64,000 nt of DNA from the NCBI GenBank assembly GCA_947493705.1, contig CANLSH010000016.1:1-64000 (forward strand). The letters run 5' to 3'. The stretch is from an uncultured Arachnia sp. (GTDB lineage: Bacteria; Actinomycetota; Actinomycetes; Propionibacteriales; Propionibacteriaceae). The notes under the pieces were generated by a model. The model saw only the letters and a program-made list of their open reading frames with translations, did no database searches and was not told the origin of the DNA. Shown one piece after another: positions 41,209-50,260 of the stretch; positions within the stretch are counted from its first letter, which is position 1, and every line of letters starts with the position of its first letter. A program made the translations under genes and the position numbers.

Positions 41209-41919
41209 TCAGTCGTCGATCTTGACCTCACCGGTGTCGACGTTGATCTCCACCTCGGTGTCGTCACCGGAGGAATCCTCGATGTCGAACTCGTAGGCTG
41301 TGTAATCATCGTCGTACTCCAGTTTCCAGCTGGTGATCTGGCCTCGCGCTGCTTGGAGCGCCTTGTCGCGGGCTTCCTCCCAGGTCATCGGCGATTCGAG
41401 ATCGATGGCCTCCTTCACGTCGTCGGTGTCGTCGCGATCCAGCTCAAGGACGACGCCAGTGTCTGCGTTGATGTCCATGTCGAGGTCTGAGTTTCCGTCC
41501 AGCACATCGAGCTCATAGACCCAGGCGTTGTTGTCACTGGACCAGTCCAGTTCAATGGAGTAAACAAATCCTCCGCCAGCCTCCTCCACGGCCTTGTCAA
41601 TGGCATCCTGCCCCGAGAATGAGAAGCTCTGAGTGGCGAGGTCCACGTCCTCCGCGGTGCTCTCCGCCATTTCGGACTCGGAGGCTGATGGCGACATCTC
41701 GGGTGTTGAAGCGCCGTCAGTCGGGGATTCGGTCATGCTCGGATCGGTCTCAGGCATCGATTCATCCATGGTGGGGGACCCGGTCATGGCCGGGTCCGGG
41801 CTCTCCGCCGTGGATGTGGCCACGTCCGTCGCCGGGGGCGTGTCCGCCGGGTCGGCGGGCGAGCAGGCTGTCACAGCAAGGCACGCAGCCGCGGCCAGAG
41901 TGATGATGGGTTTACGCAT
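41209..41919 (-). CDS. PepSY-domain lipoprotein
   Basis: 236 aa from ATG 41919, with AAGGAG upstream; longer upstream frames are rejected. A lipoprotein signal peptide ends LAVTAC (about residue 19). A Pro/Glu/Ser/Thr-rich spacer (about 25-90) follows. Two PepSY-like domains end the protein: AIDKAVEEAGGGFVYSIELD with DMDINADTGVVLELDRDD, then WEEARDKALQAARGQITSWKL with VEINVDTGEVKIDD. PepSY domains are linked with inhibition of peptidases or sensing in the envelope. It is anchored outside the membrane. Function unproven. Confidence 0.88.
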   Translation of the reverse strand: MRKPIITLAAAACLAVTACSPADPADTPPATDVATSTAESPDPAMTGSPTMDESMPETDPSMTESPTDGASTPEMSPSASESEMAESTAEDVDLATQSFSFSGQDAIDKAVEEAGGGFVYSIELDWSSDNNAWVYELDVLDGNSDLDMDINADTGVVLELDRDDTDDVKEAIDLESPMTWEEARDKALQAARGQITSWKLEYDDDYTAYEFDIEDSSGDDTEVEINVDTGEVKIDD

Positions 41920-42031
41920 CGGAGCTCTCCTTGAGTAGGCAGGTGTTCTTCCAACACTAGATGTGCACCGGGCCACGAAGGCGCCGCGATGCTGAAGTGA
42001 CGCCTTCGGTGACGCTGCATAGGGTGAGGCC

Positions 42032-42700
42032 ATGTCCGCACCGCTTCCGGTTTCCGCCCCTCGGCTCTCGTTCCTTGCCCTGGAGAATCTGTTTGACGGT
42101 GAACCAGAACTGCTGGTGCGCGGCGCCGACCTGGATGATCTGCGCTTCGTCGCGATCCGTGGAGAGCATCTGGATGTGAGCGGAAGCAACACCTCGGGCT
42201 GTGAGCTCGATGACGTGGTGGCCGATGAGTTCAACGTGTCGACGTCGCGGATCGCAGAATCGCGGTTCACACAGTTCGGGGTTCCCCTGTTTCGGATGGC
42301 GCGGTCAGTGCTGCGGGACGTCGAGTTCGTCGGAGGACGTCTCGGTGCCGTCGAAGCCTACGACGTGCAGTGCAGGGGGGTTCACTTCAGCGGATCGCGG
42401 ATCAACTATCTGAACCTGCGCGGTTCCACAATGACGGATGTGGCGTTCACTGACTGCCACATCGATGAGCTTGATCTGGGCCAGGCGAGCGTGGAACGCA
42501 TGCGATTCCAGAGCACACGAATCGGTGTACTGACCATGCATCGAGCGACGTTCAAGGATGTCGATCTACGCGGAGCCGAACTGGAAATAGTCAATGGCGC
42601 CGCATCCTTGAAAGGGGCAACCATCTCCCCAGAACAGCTGATGGGGTTGGCCCCGCAGTTGGCCGTTGAGTTTGGGATCCGTGTCTCGGAGTCCGTGTAG
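42032..42700 (+). CDS. Pentapeptide-repeat-like protein
   Basis: 222 aa from ATG 42032. The body is a run of short beta-strand repeats with A/SxLxxx-type periods (FRMARSVLRDVEFVGGRL, LNLRGSTMTDVAFTDCHID, DLGQASVERMRFQSTRIG, TMHRATFKDVDLRGAELE), as in quadrilateral beta-helix proteins. Five-residue register is imperfect. The closing SPEQLMGLAPQLAVEFGI is a typical capping helix. Known homologues range from DNA-gyrase-binding mimics to unknown proteins, so the function cannot be assigned. Confidence 0.78.
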   Translation: MSAPLPVSAPRLSFLALENLFDGEPELLVRGADLDDLRFVAIRGEHLDVSGSNTSGCELDDVVADEFNVSTSRIAESRFTQFGVPLFRMARSVLRDVEFVGGRLGAVEAYDVQCRGVHFSGSRINYLNLRGSTMTDVAFTDCHIDELDLGQASVERMRFQSTRIGVLTMHRATFKDVDLRGAELEIVNGAASLKGATISPEQLMGLAPQLAVEFGIRVSESV

Positions 42701-42710
42701 CAGGACGGGT

Positions 42711-42851
42711 TTACCGGACCTCGGCTACGGGTGGGGCCTCATCGTTGGCAGAGCGATCGGGCCGACGGAAGAGATTCATGGCAGCGGCGACAAGTCCGCC
42801 CCACAGGAGGGCGATGGCGACGACGAGCATGATCAGAGCCTCGGGATTCAT
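42711..42851 (-). CDS. metS: MetS-like small subunit of the methionine/alanine importer
   Basis: 46 aa from ATG 42851. The sequence starts MNPEALIMLVVAIALLWGGL, a single transmembrane helix, followed by a short charged tail (RRPDRSANDEAPP). It overlaps the stop of the NSS transporter gene by 4 bp (ATGA). This pairing and length match MetP-MetS, known from Corynebacterium glutamicum, where the small subunit is needed for uptake. The gene is short and easily missed by ORF cut-offs. Confidence 0.88.
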   Translation of the reverse strand: MNPEALIMLVVAIALLWGGLVAAAMNLFRRPDRSANDEAPPVAEVR

Positions 42852-44413
42852 TGGGTCACCCCCTCGGCGCGCGCGGCGATCTCGTGCTCGTTGTAGTCCT
42901 CATCGAATTCGGTCACGGCCTTGTTCCGCCAAGGAAGCAACGTGATGATGATGGCGCCCACGACGAGGGAACCGGCCATGCCCCATCCGAAGATACCGAG
43001 GAGACGCAGGGGATAGCCCTCGTAGGGCACTTCGATGCGCTCAATGGCGTAGGAGACGAGGATGGCGCCCAACACCACAGGAACGAGGACCCCCATCACC
43101 CCGACCCACATTTTGCCGGCCGGGAAGCTGGAGAAACGATCCAGATGGCGTGCCAGTTGGGGCAGCTTGCGTGAGATCCAGGCCACAGCGATGATGGCCG
43201 CGAAGGAACCAGCCAGGATTCCGAACTTGTTGACGAACTCATCCGTGATGTCCAGGAAGTACAGTCCCGTGGTGGTGGAAAGCAGCGAGATTGAGATTGC
43301 TGCCATGGGGATGCCGACGACGGCCACGGCGACGGGCTTGGAGATTCCCAGCTTGTCGCGGACGCTGGCAATCACCACCTCCATGATGGACATGAGCGAT
43401 GTCAGGCCAGCCATCACGAGGGAGCCGAAGAAGGCGACGCCCAGTATGGAGCCCAGCGGGGCCTCTGAAATGATGGTGGGGAAGGCCACGAAGGCTAGCC
43501 CAACGCCGCCAGCAGCGACATCGTCCACACCGACGCCCGCAGCCTGCGCCATGAAGCCCAGAGCGGCGAAGACACCAATCCCGGCCAGCAACTCAAAGCT
43601 GGAGTTCGAGAAGCCGACCACGAGACCGGAGCCGGTGAGGTCTGTGCGGCGTTTCAGGTACGAGGAATACGTGATCATGATCCCGAAACCCACGGACAGT
43701 GAGAAGAAGATCTGGCCGTAGGCGGCTGCCCACACACCCGGGCTGGTCAGAGATGTCCAGTCAGGGGTGAAGAGGGCATTGAGGCCGTCGATCGCGCCCG
43801 GGAGGAAAAGTGACTGGCCAACAATGAAGAGGAACATCACGAGCAGCAGCGGCATGAACACCAGGTTGGCAAACGCCAGGCCTTTGTTGACGCCGAGGGC
43901 GATCACAATCAGCGTGATGCCCCACACGGCCAGCATCGGGAGGAAGAGCGAGGGCACGAAGTCGAACCCGACCGTCGGCTCGTCGGCGAGCTGGAGGAAC
44001 TCGCTGAAGAGGAAGGCCGCCGGGTCCTCACCCCACGCCATGGAGAAGCTGAACCACGTGTACATGGCTGCCCAGGCAACGACGGCCGCGTAGTACACGG
44101 CGATCACGAAGCTGACGAGAACCTGCCACCAGCCGAATACCTCGGTCCAGCGGCCCAGCCGGCGCATCGCCAGCGGAGCGCTACCGCGATAGCGGTGGCC
44201 GATGGCGTAGTCGAAGAACAGCAGTGGGATGCCTGCACTGAGCAGAGCCACGAGATACGGGACGAGGAAAGCTCCGCCGCCCTCGCTGTAGGCGACATAC
44301 GGGAAGCGCCATATGTTACCGAGCCCGACGGCGGAGCCGATGGCGGCGAGAATGAAATAGTTGCGGGAGTTGAACACTTCCCGTTTCGGTGCCTCACTGG
44401 CCGCATATGACAT
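42848..44413 (-). CDS. metP: Sodium-dependent amino-acid transporter, NSS family (MetP-like)
   Basis: 521 aa from ATG 44413. The NSS signature lies at the start: NYFILAAIGSAVGLGNIWRFPYVAYSEGGGAF (helices 1a-1b, sodium sites) followed by about eleven further helices. The partner MetS gene follows with an ATGA overlap, so methionine (and perhaps alanine) uptake is the likely task. The 271 bp upstream carry an array of ACCA-N-TGGT sites, listed separately. Confidence 0.92.
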   Translation of the reverse strand: MSYAASEAPKREVFNSRNYFILAAIGSAVGLGNIWRFPYVAYSEGGGAFLVPYLVALLSAGIPLLFFDYAIGHRYRGSAPLAMRRLGRWTEVFGWWQVLVSFVIAVYYAAVVAWAAMYTWFSFSMAWGEDPAAFLFSEFLQLADEPTVGFDFVPSLFLPMLAVWGITLIVIALGVNKGLAFANLVFMPLLLVMFLFIVGQSLFLPGAIDGLNALFTPDWTSLTSPGVWAAAYGQIFFSLSVGFGIMITYSSYLKRRTDLTGSGLVVGFSNSSFELLAGIGVFAALGFMAQAAGVGVDDVAAGGVGLAFVAFPTIISEAPLGSILGVAFFGSLVMAGLTSLMSIMEVVIASVRDKLGISKPVAVAVVGIPMAAISISLLSTTTGLYFLDITDEFVNKFGILAGSFAAIIAVAWISRKLPQLARHLDRFSSFPAGKMWVGVMGVLVPVVLGAILVSYAIERIEVPYEGYPLRLLGIFGWGMAGSLVVGAIIITLLPWRNKAVTEFDEDYNEHEIAARAEGVTQ

Positions 44414-44580
44414 GGATCCTCCGTTGTGCTCGGGAGGTTCCCAGCGACGTCGTCGCGTGCGGACCTCCAGCCCAAGAAATGGTAGGGCTTGCCGAATTCA
44501 ACCACAGCCGTTTGCCGGAGTGACGGGCTGTCTTCCCATGTGAACGTTTCCGCGCCGCGGCTGGCGCCGGGTGACGCCGG

Positions 44581-44674
44581 ACCACTGGTCCTTGGAATAC
44601 CAGTGGTCCTGCCCCACACCAGCTGTGGTGTGTCGCACCAGTGGTAGATCACGGGTGTGACGAGGACCAGTGGT
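44581..44674. promoter_or_regulatory. Array of ACCASTGGT elements upstream of the NSS transporter
   Basis: ACCACTGGT at 44581-44589 and ACCAGTGGT at 44599-44607, 44637-44645 and 44666-44674: four 9-bp near-palindromes in 94 bp. Between copies two and three lies CACACCA-GCTG-TGGTGTG (44615-44632), a longer version. It lies 168-261 bp upstream of the transporter start and close after the acs stop. A multi-site operator is the simplest reading. Confidence 0.6.
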
Positions 44675-44684
44675 AATTCCCCGT

Positions 44685-46568
44685 TCACTCCTCGAGAGTG
44701 GTGAGGTCCCCTTCGTCCTCGCCCAGAGCTCGGGCGCGCAGCACGCGCCGCATGATCTTGCCGGAGCGGGTTTTGGGAAGCTTGTCGACGAACTCGATGT
44801 GGTCGGGTTTGGCGATGGGGCTGAGATGTTTGGCGACGTGGTCCCGCAGTTCCTGCTCCAGCTCCTGGCCCGGCTCGCGGCCCATGCCCATGACGACGAA
44901 CACGTGGATGGCATTGCCCTTCACCTCGTGCGGGAGCCCGATGGCGGCTGCCTCGACGACGTCGGGATGCATCACCAGCGCTGACTCGATCTCGGCGTTG
45001 CCGAGCCTGTGCCCGGAGACCTTGATGACATCGTCGGTGCGCCCAATGACCCAGAAGTACCCGTCCTCGTCCCTCTTGGCAGCATCGCCGGTGAGATAAC
45101 GCCCCGGAAACCGTGACCAGTACGTGTCAGTGAAACGTTGTGGATCGTTGTAGATGGTGCGGAACATGGCGGGGGCAGGATTCTTCAGCAGCAGTAGGCC
45201 CTCTGTGCCATCTTCGACGGGATTGCCTTCTTCATCCACCACCTCGGCCTCCTGGCCGAACACCGGCCGACCAGCTGCGCCCGGCTTCAGCGGCATGGAG
45301 GGCACCGTGGTGATCTGGAACATGCCGGTCTCGGTCTGCCACCACGTGTCCATGAGTGGGCACCGACCGCCCCCTATGACCTCGTGGAACCAGCGCCATG
45401 CTTCAGGATTGATGGGTTCGCCGACGGACCCCAGCAGCCGCAGAGAGGAGAGGTCGCGACGTCCCGGCCACGCCTTCCCGAAGCGCATCAACGACCGGAT
45501 GGCCGTTGGGGCCGTGTAGAAGGTGGTGATTCCGTAATGCTCGATGAGCTGCCACCACCGGTCCGGGTGTGGGTAGGTGGGGGAGCCCTCGTACATGAAC
45601 GTGGTGGCGCCCGCCAGAAGTGGGCCGTAGACGAGATAGGAATGTCCGGTCACCCAGCCCGGGTCCGCGGTGCACCACCACCTGTCCTCGTCGCGGATGT
45701 CGAAGGTTTGCTTCAAGCTGGTGTGGACACCCACCATGTAGCCACCATGGGTGTGGAGGATCGCCTTGGGGCTTCCGGTGCTGCCAGAGGTGTAGAGCAG
45801 GTAGAGCGGGTGCTCTGAGTCAACCTGAACTGTCTCACAGCGTCCGCGGGCGATGGGCAGAGCAGACAGGTCGTGATACCAGTGGGCACGTTCGGGGTCC
45901 ATCGCCACGTCCTGGCCGGTGTTGCGCACGACGATGACGTTCTCCACGGTGGCCGAGAAATGGACTCCCTCGTCGACGATCTCCTTCAATGGAAACACTG
46001 TCCCGTTGACCCAGGATCCGTCAGCGGTGATGACGATCCTCGATTCCGAGTCCGCTATACGGGTGGAGAGGGCATCGGCGGAATAACCCGCGAAGATCAC
46101 AGAGTGCACCGCACCCAACTTGGCGCAGGCGAGCATAGCGAAGATCACCTCGGGGATGCGGGGCAGGTAGATCGTGACGACATCGCCCTCACCAACTCCC
46201 ATGGCGGTAAGAATGTTGGCGAACTGCTCCACCTCCCGGTTGAGGGCGAAGTAGGAGAACGTGCGCACCTTCGAGGTGTCCTCACCCACCCAGATCAGGG
46301 CAAGTTTGTTCTTTCGGGGACCATGCAGGTGACGATCCACACAGTTGGTGACGATGTTGGTTCGGCCTCCGGCGAACCATTTGAAGAACGGTGCATCTGA
46401 GTCGTCCAGGACGGTGTCCCAGGGTTTCGACCATTGCAGTTCGGCTGCCTGCTCGGCCCAGTACGCCTGCGGATCCTTCCGCGCCGCCTCTTCCAGGGCC
46501 TGCCAGTCCTGGACACGGTAGGCCTCAACAAGGCCCGGATCGGGCTCATACATCGAATCATCAGACAT
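44685..46568 (-). CDS. acs: Acetate--CoA ligase (acetyl-CoA synthetase)
   Basis: 627 aa from ATG 46568, with AAGGAG upstream; longer starts are rejected. AMP-forming enzyme that activates acetate (or propionate) via an acyl-AMP. P-loop-like LLYTSGSTGSPKAILHTHGG, the WWQTETGM motif, and the C-terminal RSGKIMRRVLRA with the acetylatable lysine are present. Length is normal. It may also be transcribed with the yaaA gene region upstream; no clear promoter was assigned in the 226-bp gap. Confidence 0.94.
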   Translation of the reverse strand: MSDDSMYEPDPGLVEAYRVQDWQALEEAARKDPQAYWAEQAAELQWSKPWDTVLDDSDAPFFKWFAGGRTNIVTNCVDRHLHGPRKNKLALIWVGEDTSKVRTFSYFALNREVEQFANILTAMGVGEGDVVTIYLPRIPEVIFAMLACAKLGAVHSVIFAGYSADALSTRIADSESRIVITADGSWVNGTVFPLKEIVDEGVHFSATVENVIVVRNTGQDVAMDPERAHWYHDLSALPIARGRCETVQVDSEHPLYLLYTSGSTGSPKAILHTHGGYMVGVHTSLKQTFDIRDEDRWWCTADPGWVTGHSYLVYGPLLAGATTFMYEGSPTYPHPDRWWQLIEHYGITTFYTAPTAIRSLMRFGKAWPGRRDLSSLRLLGSVGEPINPEAWRWFHEVIGGGRCPLMDTWWQTETGMFQITTVPSMPLKPGAAGRPVFGQEAEVVDEEGNPVEDGTEGLLLLKNPAPAMFRTIYNDPQRFTDTYWSRFPGRYLTGDAAKRDEDGYFWVIGRTDDVIKVSGHRLGNAEIESALVMHPDVVEAAAIGLPHEVKGNAIHVFVVMGMGREPGQELEQELRDHVAKHLSPIAKPDHIEFVDKLPKTRSGKIMRRVLRARALGEDEGDLTTLEE

Positions 46569-46794
46569 GGGAGTCTCCTTCGTCTTCCACGACAGGTCCG
46601 TTTCTCTAACGGACTTCGGTGACGCTGTTGATCTGCACAGTAACCCGGCTTGTCCTGCAGTTCGAGGTTGGATGACGAACATTTTTGGATGTTGGATGTT
46701 ACCCGTGCAGGGTGGACGCTCTACGTGTCATTGTGTGTGTTCCCACGTCGACGCACCCGAAGCAGATCAAGCCTGACTTTTCTCCGCCGGCCTC

Positions 46795-47565
46795 TCAACG
46801 GACAAAAACAGGGATGTCCCTCGTGGAGCGTTCCGCATCGAAGGTGTAGCCGTCGGCCTCGAAGTCTGTGACTGCGGATGCCGTCCGTACCCGGTTGAGC
46901 ACCAGCCACGACGCCATCAGGCCGCGGGCTCGCTTGGCGTGGAAGGACACAATGCGTGGTCTGCCGTCATCGTCGCGATCCTCGAAGCGTGGGCTGATGA
47001 CTCGGGCGCCCAGACGGTCAGTGTCGATGACGGCGAAATATTCATTGGAGGCGAGGTTCACAACGACGCCAGTACCCGGGGACTCCTCCAAATCTGCTTT
47101 CACGAGATCCGTCACTTCGTTCCCCCACCACTGGTACAGACCCTTGCCGCGTTCAGTTTGGAGTTTTGTGCCCATCTCCAGCCGGTACGGCTGGATGAGG
47201 TCCAGAGGGCGGAGCAGGCCGTAGAGGCCCGAGAGGATGCGTAGTGTCTTCTGGGCCTCGGTGAAGTCCCGGGCACTGAACTCGTTTGCCTGCAGTCCTT
47301 GGTACACGTCGCCGTTGAAAGCGAGCGCGGCCGGCCGCGAATTCTCCGGTGTGTGATCATCCTCATACTCGGCGTAGCGCGTGGAATTCAGCGTCGCGAG
47401 CTCCTCAGAGATGTTCATGAGCGAGCCGATGTCGGAAACTGACCGGCCTCGCATGACGTCGATGAGCTTGGCTGATTCCTCCAGGAGGCGTGGATGTGTA
47501 CTTCTGGCGGTGGTCAGCGGAGATTCGAAGTCCAACGACTTGGCGGGGGAGAGCAGAGCAAGCAT
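46795..47565 (-). CDS. yaaA: YaaA-family peroxide stress protein (DUF328)
   Basis: 256 aa from ATG 47565. The N-terminal LLSPAKSLDFESPL and internal FNGDVYQGL, LSGLYGLLRPLDLIQPYRLEMG and NLASNEYF segments are the family's conserved blocks. YaaA lowers intracellular free iron and protects DNA in peroxide stress in E. coli. The open frame runs further upstream over the deacetylase gene but only as a shadow. Divergent from the polysaccharide deacetylase with 91 bp between starts. Confidence 0.93.
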   Translation of the reverse strand: MLALLSPAKSLDFESPLTTARSTHPRLLEESAKLIDVMRGRSVSDIGSLMNISEELATLNSTRYAEYEDDHTPENSRPAALAFNGDVYQGLQANEFSARDFTEAQKTLRILSGLYGLLRPLDLIQPYRLEMGTKLQTERGKGLYQWWGNEVTDLVKADLEESPGTGVVVNLASNEYFAVIDTDRLGARVISPRFEDRDDDGRPRIVSFHAKRARGLMASWLVLNRVRTASAVTDFEADGYTFDAERSTRDIPVFVR

Positions 47566-47656
47566 GATCCCAAGTCTAGGTTCCGGGGAACCCTTGGCGA
47601 CTCCGGGGTTGCACCTGGCTCTGGTTACTGTGTTGAGCGTGAGTACAGGACCAATT

Positions 47657-48580
47657 GTGAACCGCCGGACCCTATTGACGTCAATGCTCGGTGGCGCATC
47701 TGTCGTTGCGCTGACCGCTTGCCAGGATGGTGGGCAACAACAGTCGGTGAACACCGTCTCCGCCGACCCGGCACCATCGAGCCCGCCTGCCGTGTCGACC
47801 ACCACCCCGGGATCGCCGACACCCAGCCCCAGTTCGTCGGTATCGACGCCCGAGCCGTCACCCTCACCCGCCACGGCAGCCGAAATCGCAGCTCGCGCGA
47901 CCGTGCCCGTCCTGTGCTACCACCAGCTCCGTGACTGGGTGTCCTCGGATAGCGAGTATGCGCGGAACCTGCTGATCTGCCCGCCGGCCGTGTTCCGCGC
48001 CCAGCTCGACGCCCTAGCGGAGAACGGCTGGAACACGATTGGACCTGACGACTACCACGCGCATCTGACCCGAGGCGCCGGGCTGCCGGAGAATCCGATT
48101 CTCCTGAGCTTCGACGACAGCCAGGGAACGCAGAAGACGGAAGCCCTACCCCAACTCCTGGCGCGCGACATGACAGCCACATTCTTCGCCATGACCGTCC
48201 CGCTGGGGAAGAAGGACTGGCTGTCCGCAGACGATCTGAAGGAAATGGACGCCAACGGCATGACCATCGCTGCCCACACTTGGGACCACAACCGGGTGGA
48301 CCGGTACAGCGGCGAGGACTGGAGGGTCCAATTGGAGGAACCACGCGAGACGCTGGAGGGCATCATCAACAAGCCCGTGGAGCACTTCGCATATCCTTTC
48401 GGCGCCTGGAACGAAGCTGCTCTGCCGCAGGTGACCAGTGCCGGCTACATCTCCGCGTACCAGCTGAGAGATCGAACCCCGAGTGCGGAGATGCCACTGC
48501 TGACGCTTGAGCGGTCGCTCGTGAACTCCACCTGGACGGGCCCGCAGCTGCTGGATCACCTCGCAGGCATCACTGGCTGA
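47657..48580 (+). CDS. Polysaccharide deacetylase lipoprotein
   Basis: 307 aa from GTG 47657, with AGGA 6 bp upstream; GTG 47639 is also possible. The N-terminus NRRTLLTSMLGGASVVALTAC has twin arginines and a lipobox, so it is exported as a lipoprotein, possibly by Tat. A Pro/Ser/Thr linker (about 25-75) follows. The NodB domain shows CYHQLRD, LLSFDDSQGTQ (catalytic and metal Asp), TIAAHTWDHNRVD (metal histidines) and FAYPFGAWNE. Substrate could be peptidoglycan or an exopolysaccharide. Confidence 0.88.
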   Translation: MNRRTLLTSMLGGASVVALTACQDGGQQQSVNTVSADPAPSSPPAVSTTTPGSPTPSPSSSVSTPEPSPSPATAAEIAARATVPVLCYHQLRDWVSSDSEYARNLLICPPAVFRAQLDALAENGWNTIGPDDYHAHLTRGAGLPENPILLSFDDSQGTQKTEALPQLLARDMTATFFAMTVPLGKKDWLSADDLKEMDANGMTIAAHTWDHNRVDRYSGEDWRVQLEEPRETLEGIINKPVEHFAYPFGAWNEAALPQVTSAGYISAYQLRDRTPSAEMPLLTLERSLVNSTWTGPQLLDHLAGITG

Positions 48581-48662
48581 AGCGCCGGTGGATGGCACTT
48601 GAATGAGGTGAGCGCGAAGAACGCGATAGCCTCATGCACAATCGAGGACAGGAGGACGCGTC

Positions 48663-49352
48663 GTGAGTATTGCAGCGCCCAACAGCACCACAGGCGTTCG
48701 TCCCGGGGATCGCCAGAGGTCCTTGGTGGATGTGTCCAAGGATTACATCCGCGCCAAGATCACGGCTGGCGACTTTCCACCCGGCCTCCGGTTGAAGGAA
48801 CGGGAACTGTCCGCCGAGCTTGGAATCAGCCGGATCCCGATCAGGGAAGCCATTCGCGACCTTACGACGGAGGGCTTCGTCACATTGCTGCCTCGTCGGG
48901 GTGCGGTTGTCACCGAACTCCAGCCCGCGGACCTCGACGACATCTTCGAGGTGCGAATGGCGTTGGAGGTGACGGAATGCTCTCTGGCGGCGAGCCGTGC
49001 CAGCGACGCGGAGATCTCCCGGATGCGTGCATGCGTCGTCGCGGCGAACGAGGCCATGGTTGTGGGAGACCGCGACGCCGTCAACGCGGCCAACGCCGAG
49101 TTCCACGACGTGTTGGTGGAAATGGGGCACAACCCGGTCCTCGCGCAGGTGCTTGAGCCACTGCGCAACAGACTGCAATGGTTGCTGCGCCAGAACGAGG
49201 ACGTCACAGCCATCTGTCGTGAGCATGACGAGATCGCGCAGGCCATAGCCGGCCGGGACGTGGAACGCGCCCGGGCACTGGCACAGATTCACGTGGAGAC
49301 ATCACGGCGTGTGGCTTGCGATGTTTTGTTCGGACAGTCGGAAACGCCCTGA
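48663..49352 (+). CDS. GntR-family regulator with FCD domain
   Basis: 229 aa from GTG 48663, with AGGAGG upstream. Winged helix at residues 22-85 (SKDYIRAKITAGDFPPGLRL, AELGISRIPIREAIRDLTTEG). The FCD effector domain follows, with EVRMALEVTECSLAA, DRDAVNAANAEFHDVL and HDEIAQAIAGRDVERARAL, including the metal/ligand Asp and His residues of the all-helical fold. FCD regulators usually bind TGGTnnACCA-like sites; a perfect TGGTATACCA sits 1.9 kb away between carbamate kinase and the ankyrin gene, so the nitrogen cluster is its likely target. It is convergent with the heliorhodopsin gene. Confidence 0.92.
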   Translation: MSIAAPNSTTGVRPGDRQRSLVDVSKDYIRAKITAGDFPPGLRLKERELSAELGISRIPIREAIRDLTTEGFVTLLPRRGAVVTELQPADLDDIFEVRMALEVTECSLAASRASDAEISRMRACVVAANEAMVVGDRDAVNAANAEFHDVLVEMGHNPVLAQVLEPLRNRLQWLLRQNEDVTAICREHDEIAQAIAGRDVERARALAQIHVETSRRVACDVLFGQSETP

Positions 49353-49364
49353 GGCTGCTTCCGG

Positions 49365-50210
49365 TCAGCCGACCAGAACGTTGGCGAATACCTGCCACGC
49401 CAGAAGGCTCTTGGCGACCAGGCTGAGGACAATGTAGGTGCGCTCACCCGTGAGGTAGTTCTGCCAGCGGCCCACCTGCTTGTACTGGAGCCACTGGTTG
49501 AGCGCGAAGCTGTTGAAGAAGACAAACAGCGACACGATGATGCCGTAGACAAACCCGGGAGGACCCTCACCACCCTCGATGCCGACGTTCACGATCAGGA
49601 AGATCGCCGCCGCCAACCAAGGTCCCACCCCCGCTATGCAGCCGAACCAGAACGGCGTCCACCACGGTCGCTCCCCGCGGTTGGAGTCTCCGAACTTGCC
49701 ATGCATCAGGCCGTTGTTGGCCATTTCCATGAGCCAACCGAACAGGATCATGGAGACGTTGGCAATACCCAGACCGATGAGTGCCGAAATGTCAGAGATT
49801 CCCAGCACGAGGCTGATCAGGAGAATCATCAGTGTTGAGGACAGGCTGTACTCCACCCAGCGGAAGCGGTTGCGACCCTTCGAGAGTTCGCGGATGTAGC
49901 GGGGGAACCCCCAGGGTGAGGCGATCAGGAAGTGGAAGAAGGCCGACAAGAACAGAAACGACGCGGTCGTGATGCCGAGCGGCACGTCAAACACAAGATT
50001 GGTGACGCCCTGCGACAGAGGAGTGCCGGGAGGGCCATTCAGCGCGAACGTCGAGACGGGAAGGGTGAAGTCATTGGTCAGGGCCAGCATTGCTGATCCG
50101 GAGATCAGGTGCAGCACCCCCATGACGGCGTTGAAGATTCGCAGCCGTTTGGCGGCCTGGGACGGGACGTTGACGGAGGTGGTGTCCAGATCCAACGGGT
50201 AGACGCTCAT
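49365..50210 (-). CDS. Heliorhodopsin
   Basis: 281 aa from ATG 50210. Seven transmembrane helices. Diagnostic segments: RIFNAVMGVLHLISGSAML in helix 1, RFRWVEYSLSSTLMILL in helix 3 with Glu120 in the counterion position, and YIVLSLVAKSLLAWQVFANV in helix 7 with Lys267, the retinal Schiff-base lysine. GRWQNYLTGERTYI before helix 7 is also typical. This pattern is specific to heliorhodopsins, not type 1 pumps. The gene starts 49 bp after the carbamate kinase stop on the same strand. No retinal or carotenoid synthesis gene lies in the window, so the chromophore source is unknown. The molecular role of heliorhodopsins is still debated. Confidence 0.92.
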   Translation of the reverse strand: MSVYPLDLDTTSVNVPSQAAKRLRIFNAVMGVLHLISGSAMLALTNDFTLPVSTFALNGPPGTPLSQGVTNLVFDVPLGITTASFLFLSAFFHFLIASPWGFPRYIRELSKGRNRFRWVEYSLSSTLMILLISLVLGISDISALIGLGIANVSMILFGWLMEMANNGLMHGKFGDSNRGERPWWTPFWFGCIAGVGPWLAAAIFLIVNVGIEGGEGPPGFVYGIIVSLFVFFNSFALNQWLQYKQVGRWQNYLTGERTYIVLSLVAKSLLAWQVFANVLVG

Positions 50211-50213
50211 ACC

Positions 50214-50230
50214 ATCAGTATTTCACTGAT
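50214..50230. promoter_or_regulatory. Inverted repeat over the putative heliorhodopsin promoter
   Basis: ATCAGT (50214-50219), 5-nt spacer, ACTGAT (50225-50230), 3-20 bp before the start codon. On the reverse strand AATACT lies 6 bp before the ATG and could be a -10 box of a leaderless transcript, with CTGACG as a weak -35. The repeat would cover that -10. Confidence 0.4.
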
Positions 50231-50260
50231 CGAAAGACCTCGTCAGCAGTTGCCCACCAC

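Noticed and set aside
41920..42270. Longer start for the PepSY lipoprotein
   Set aside because: The N-terminal extension overlaps the divergent pentapeptide-like gene, and the shorter form has both AAGGAG and a complete lipobox.
47566..47874. Upstream extension of yaaA
   Set aside because: The extra residues run over the start of the divergent deacetylase and do not match the YaaA family start.
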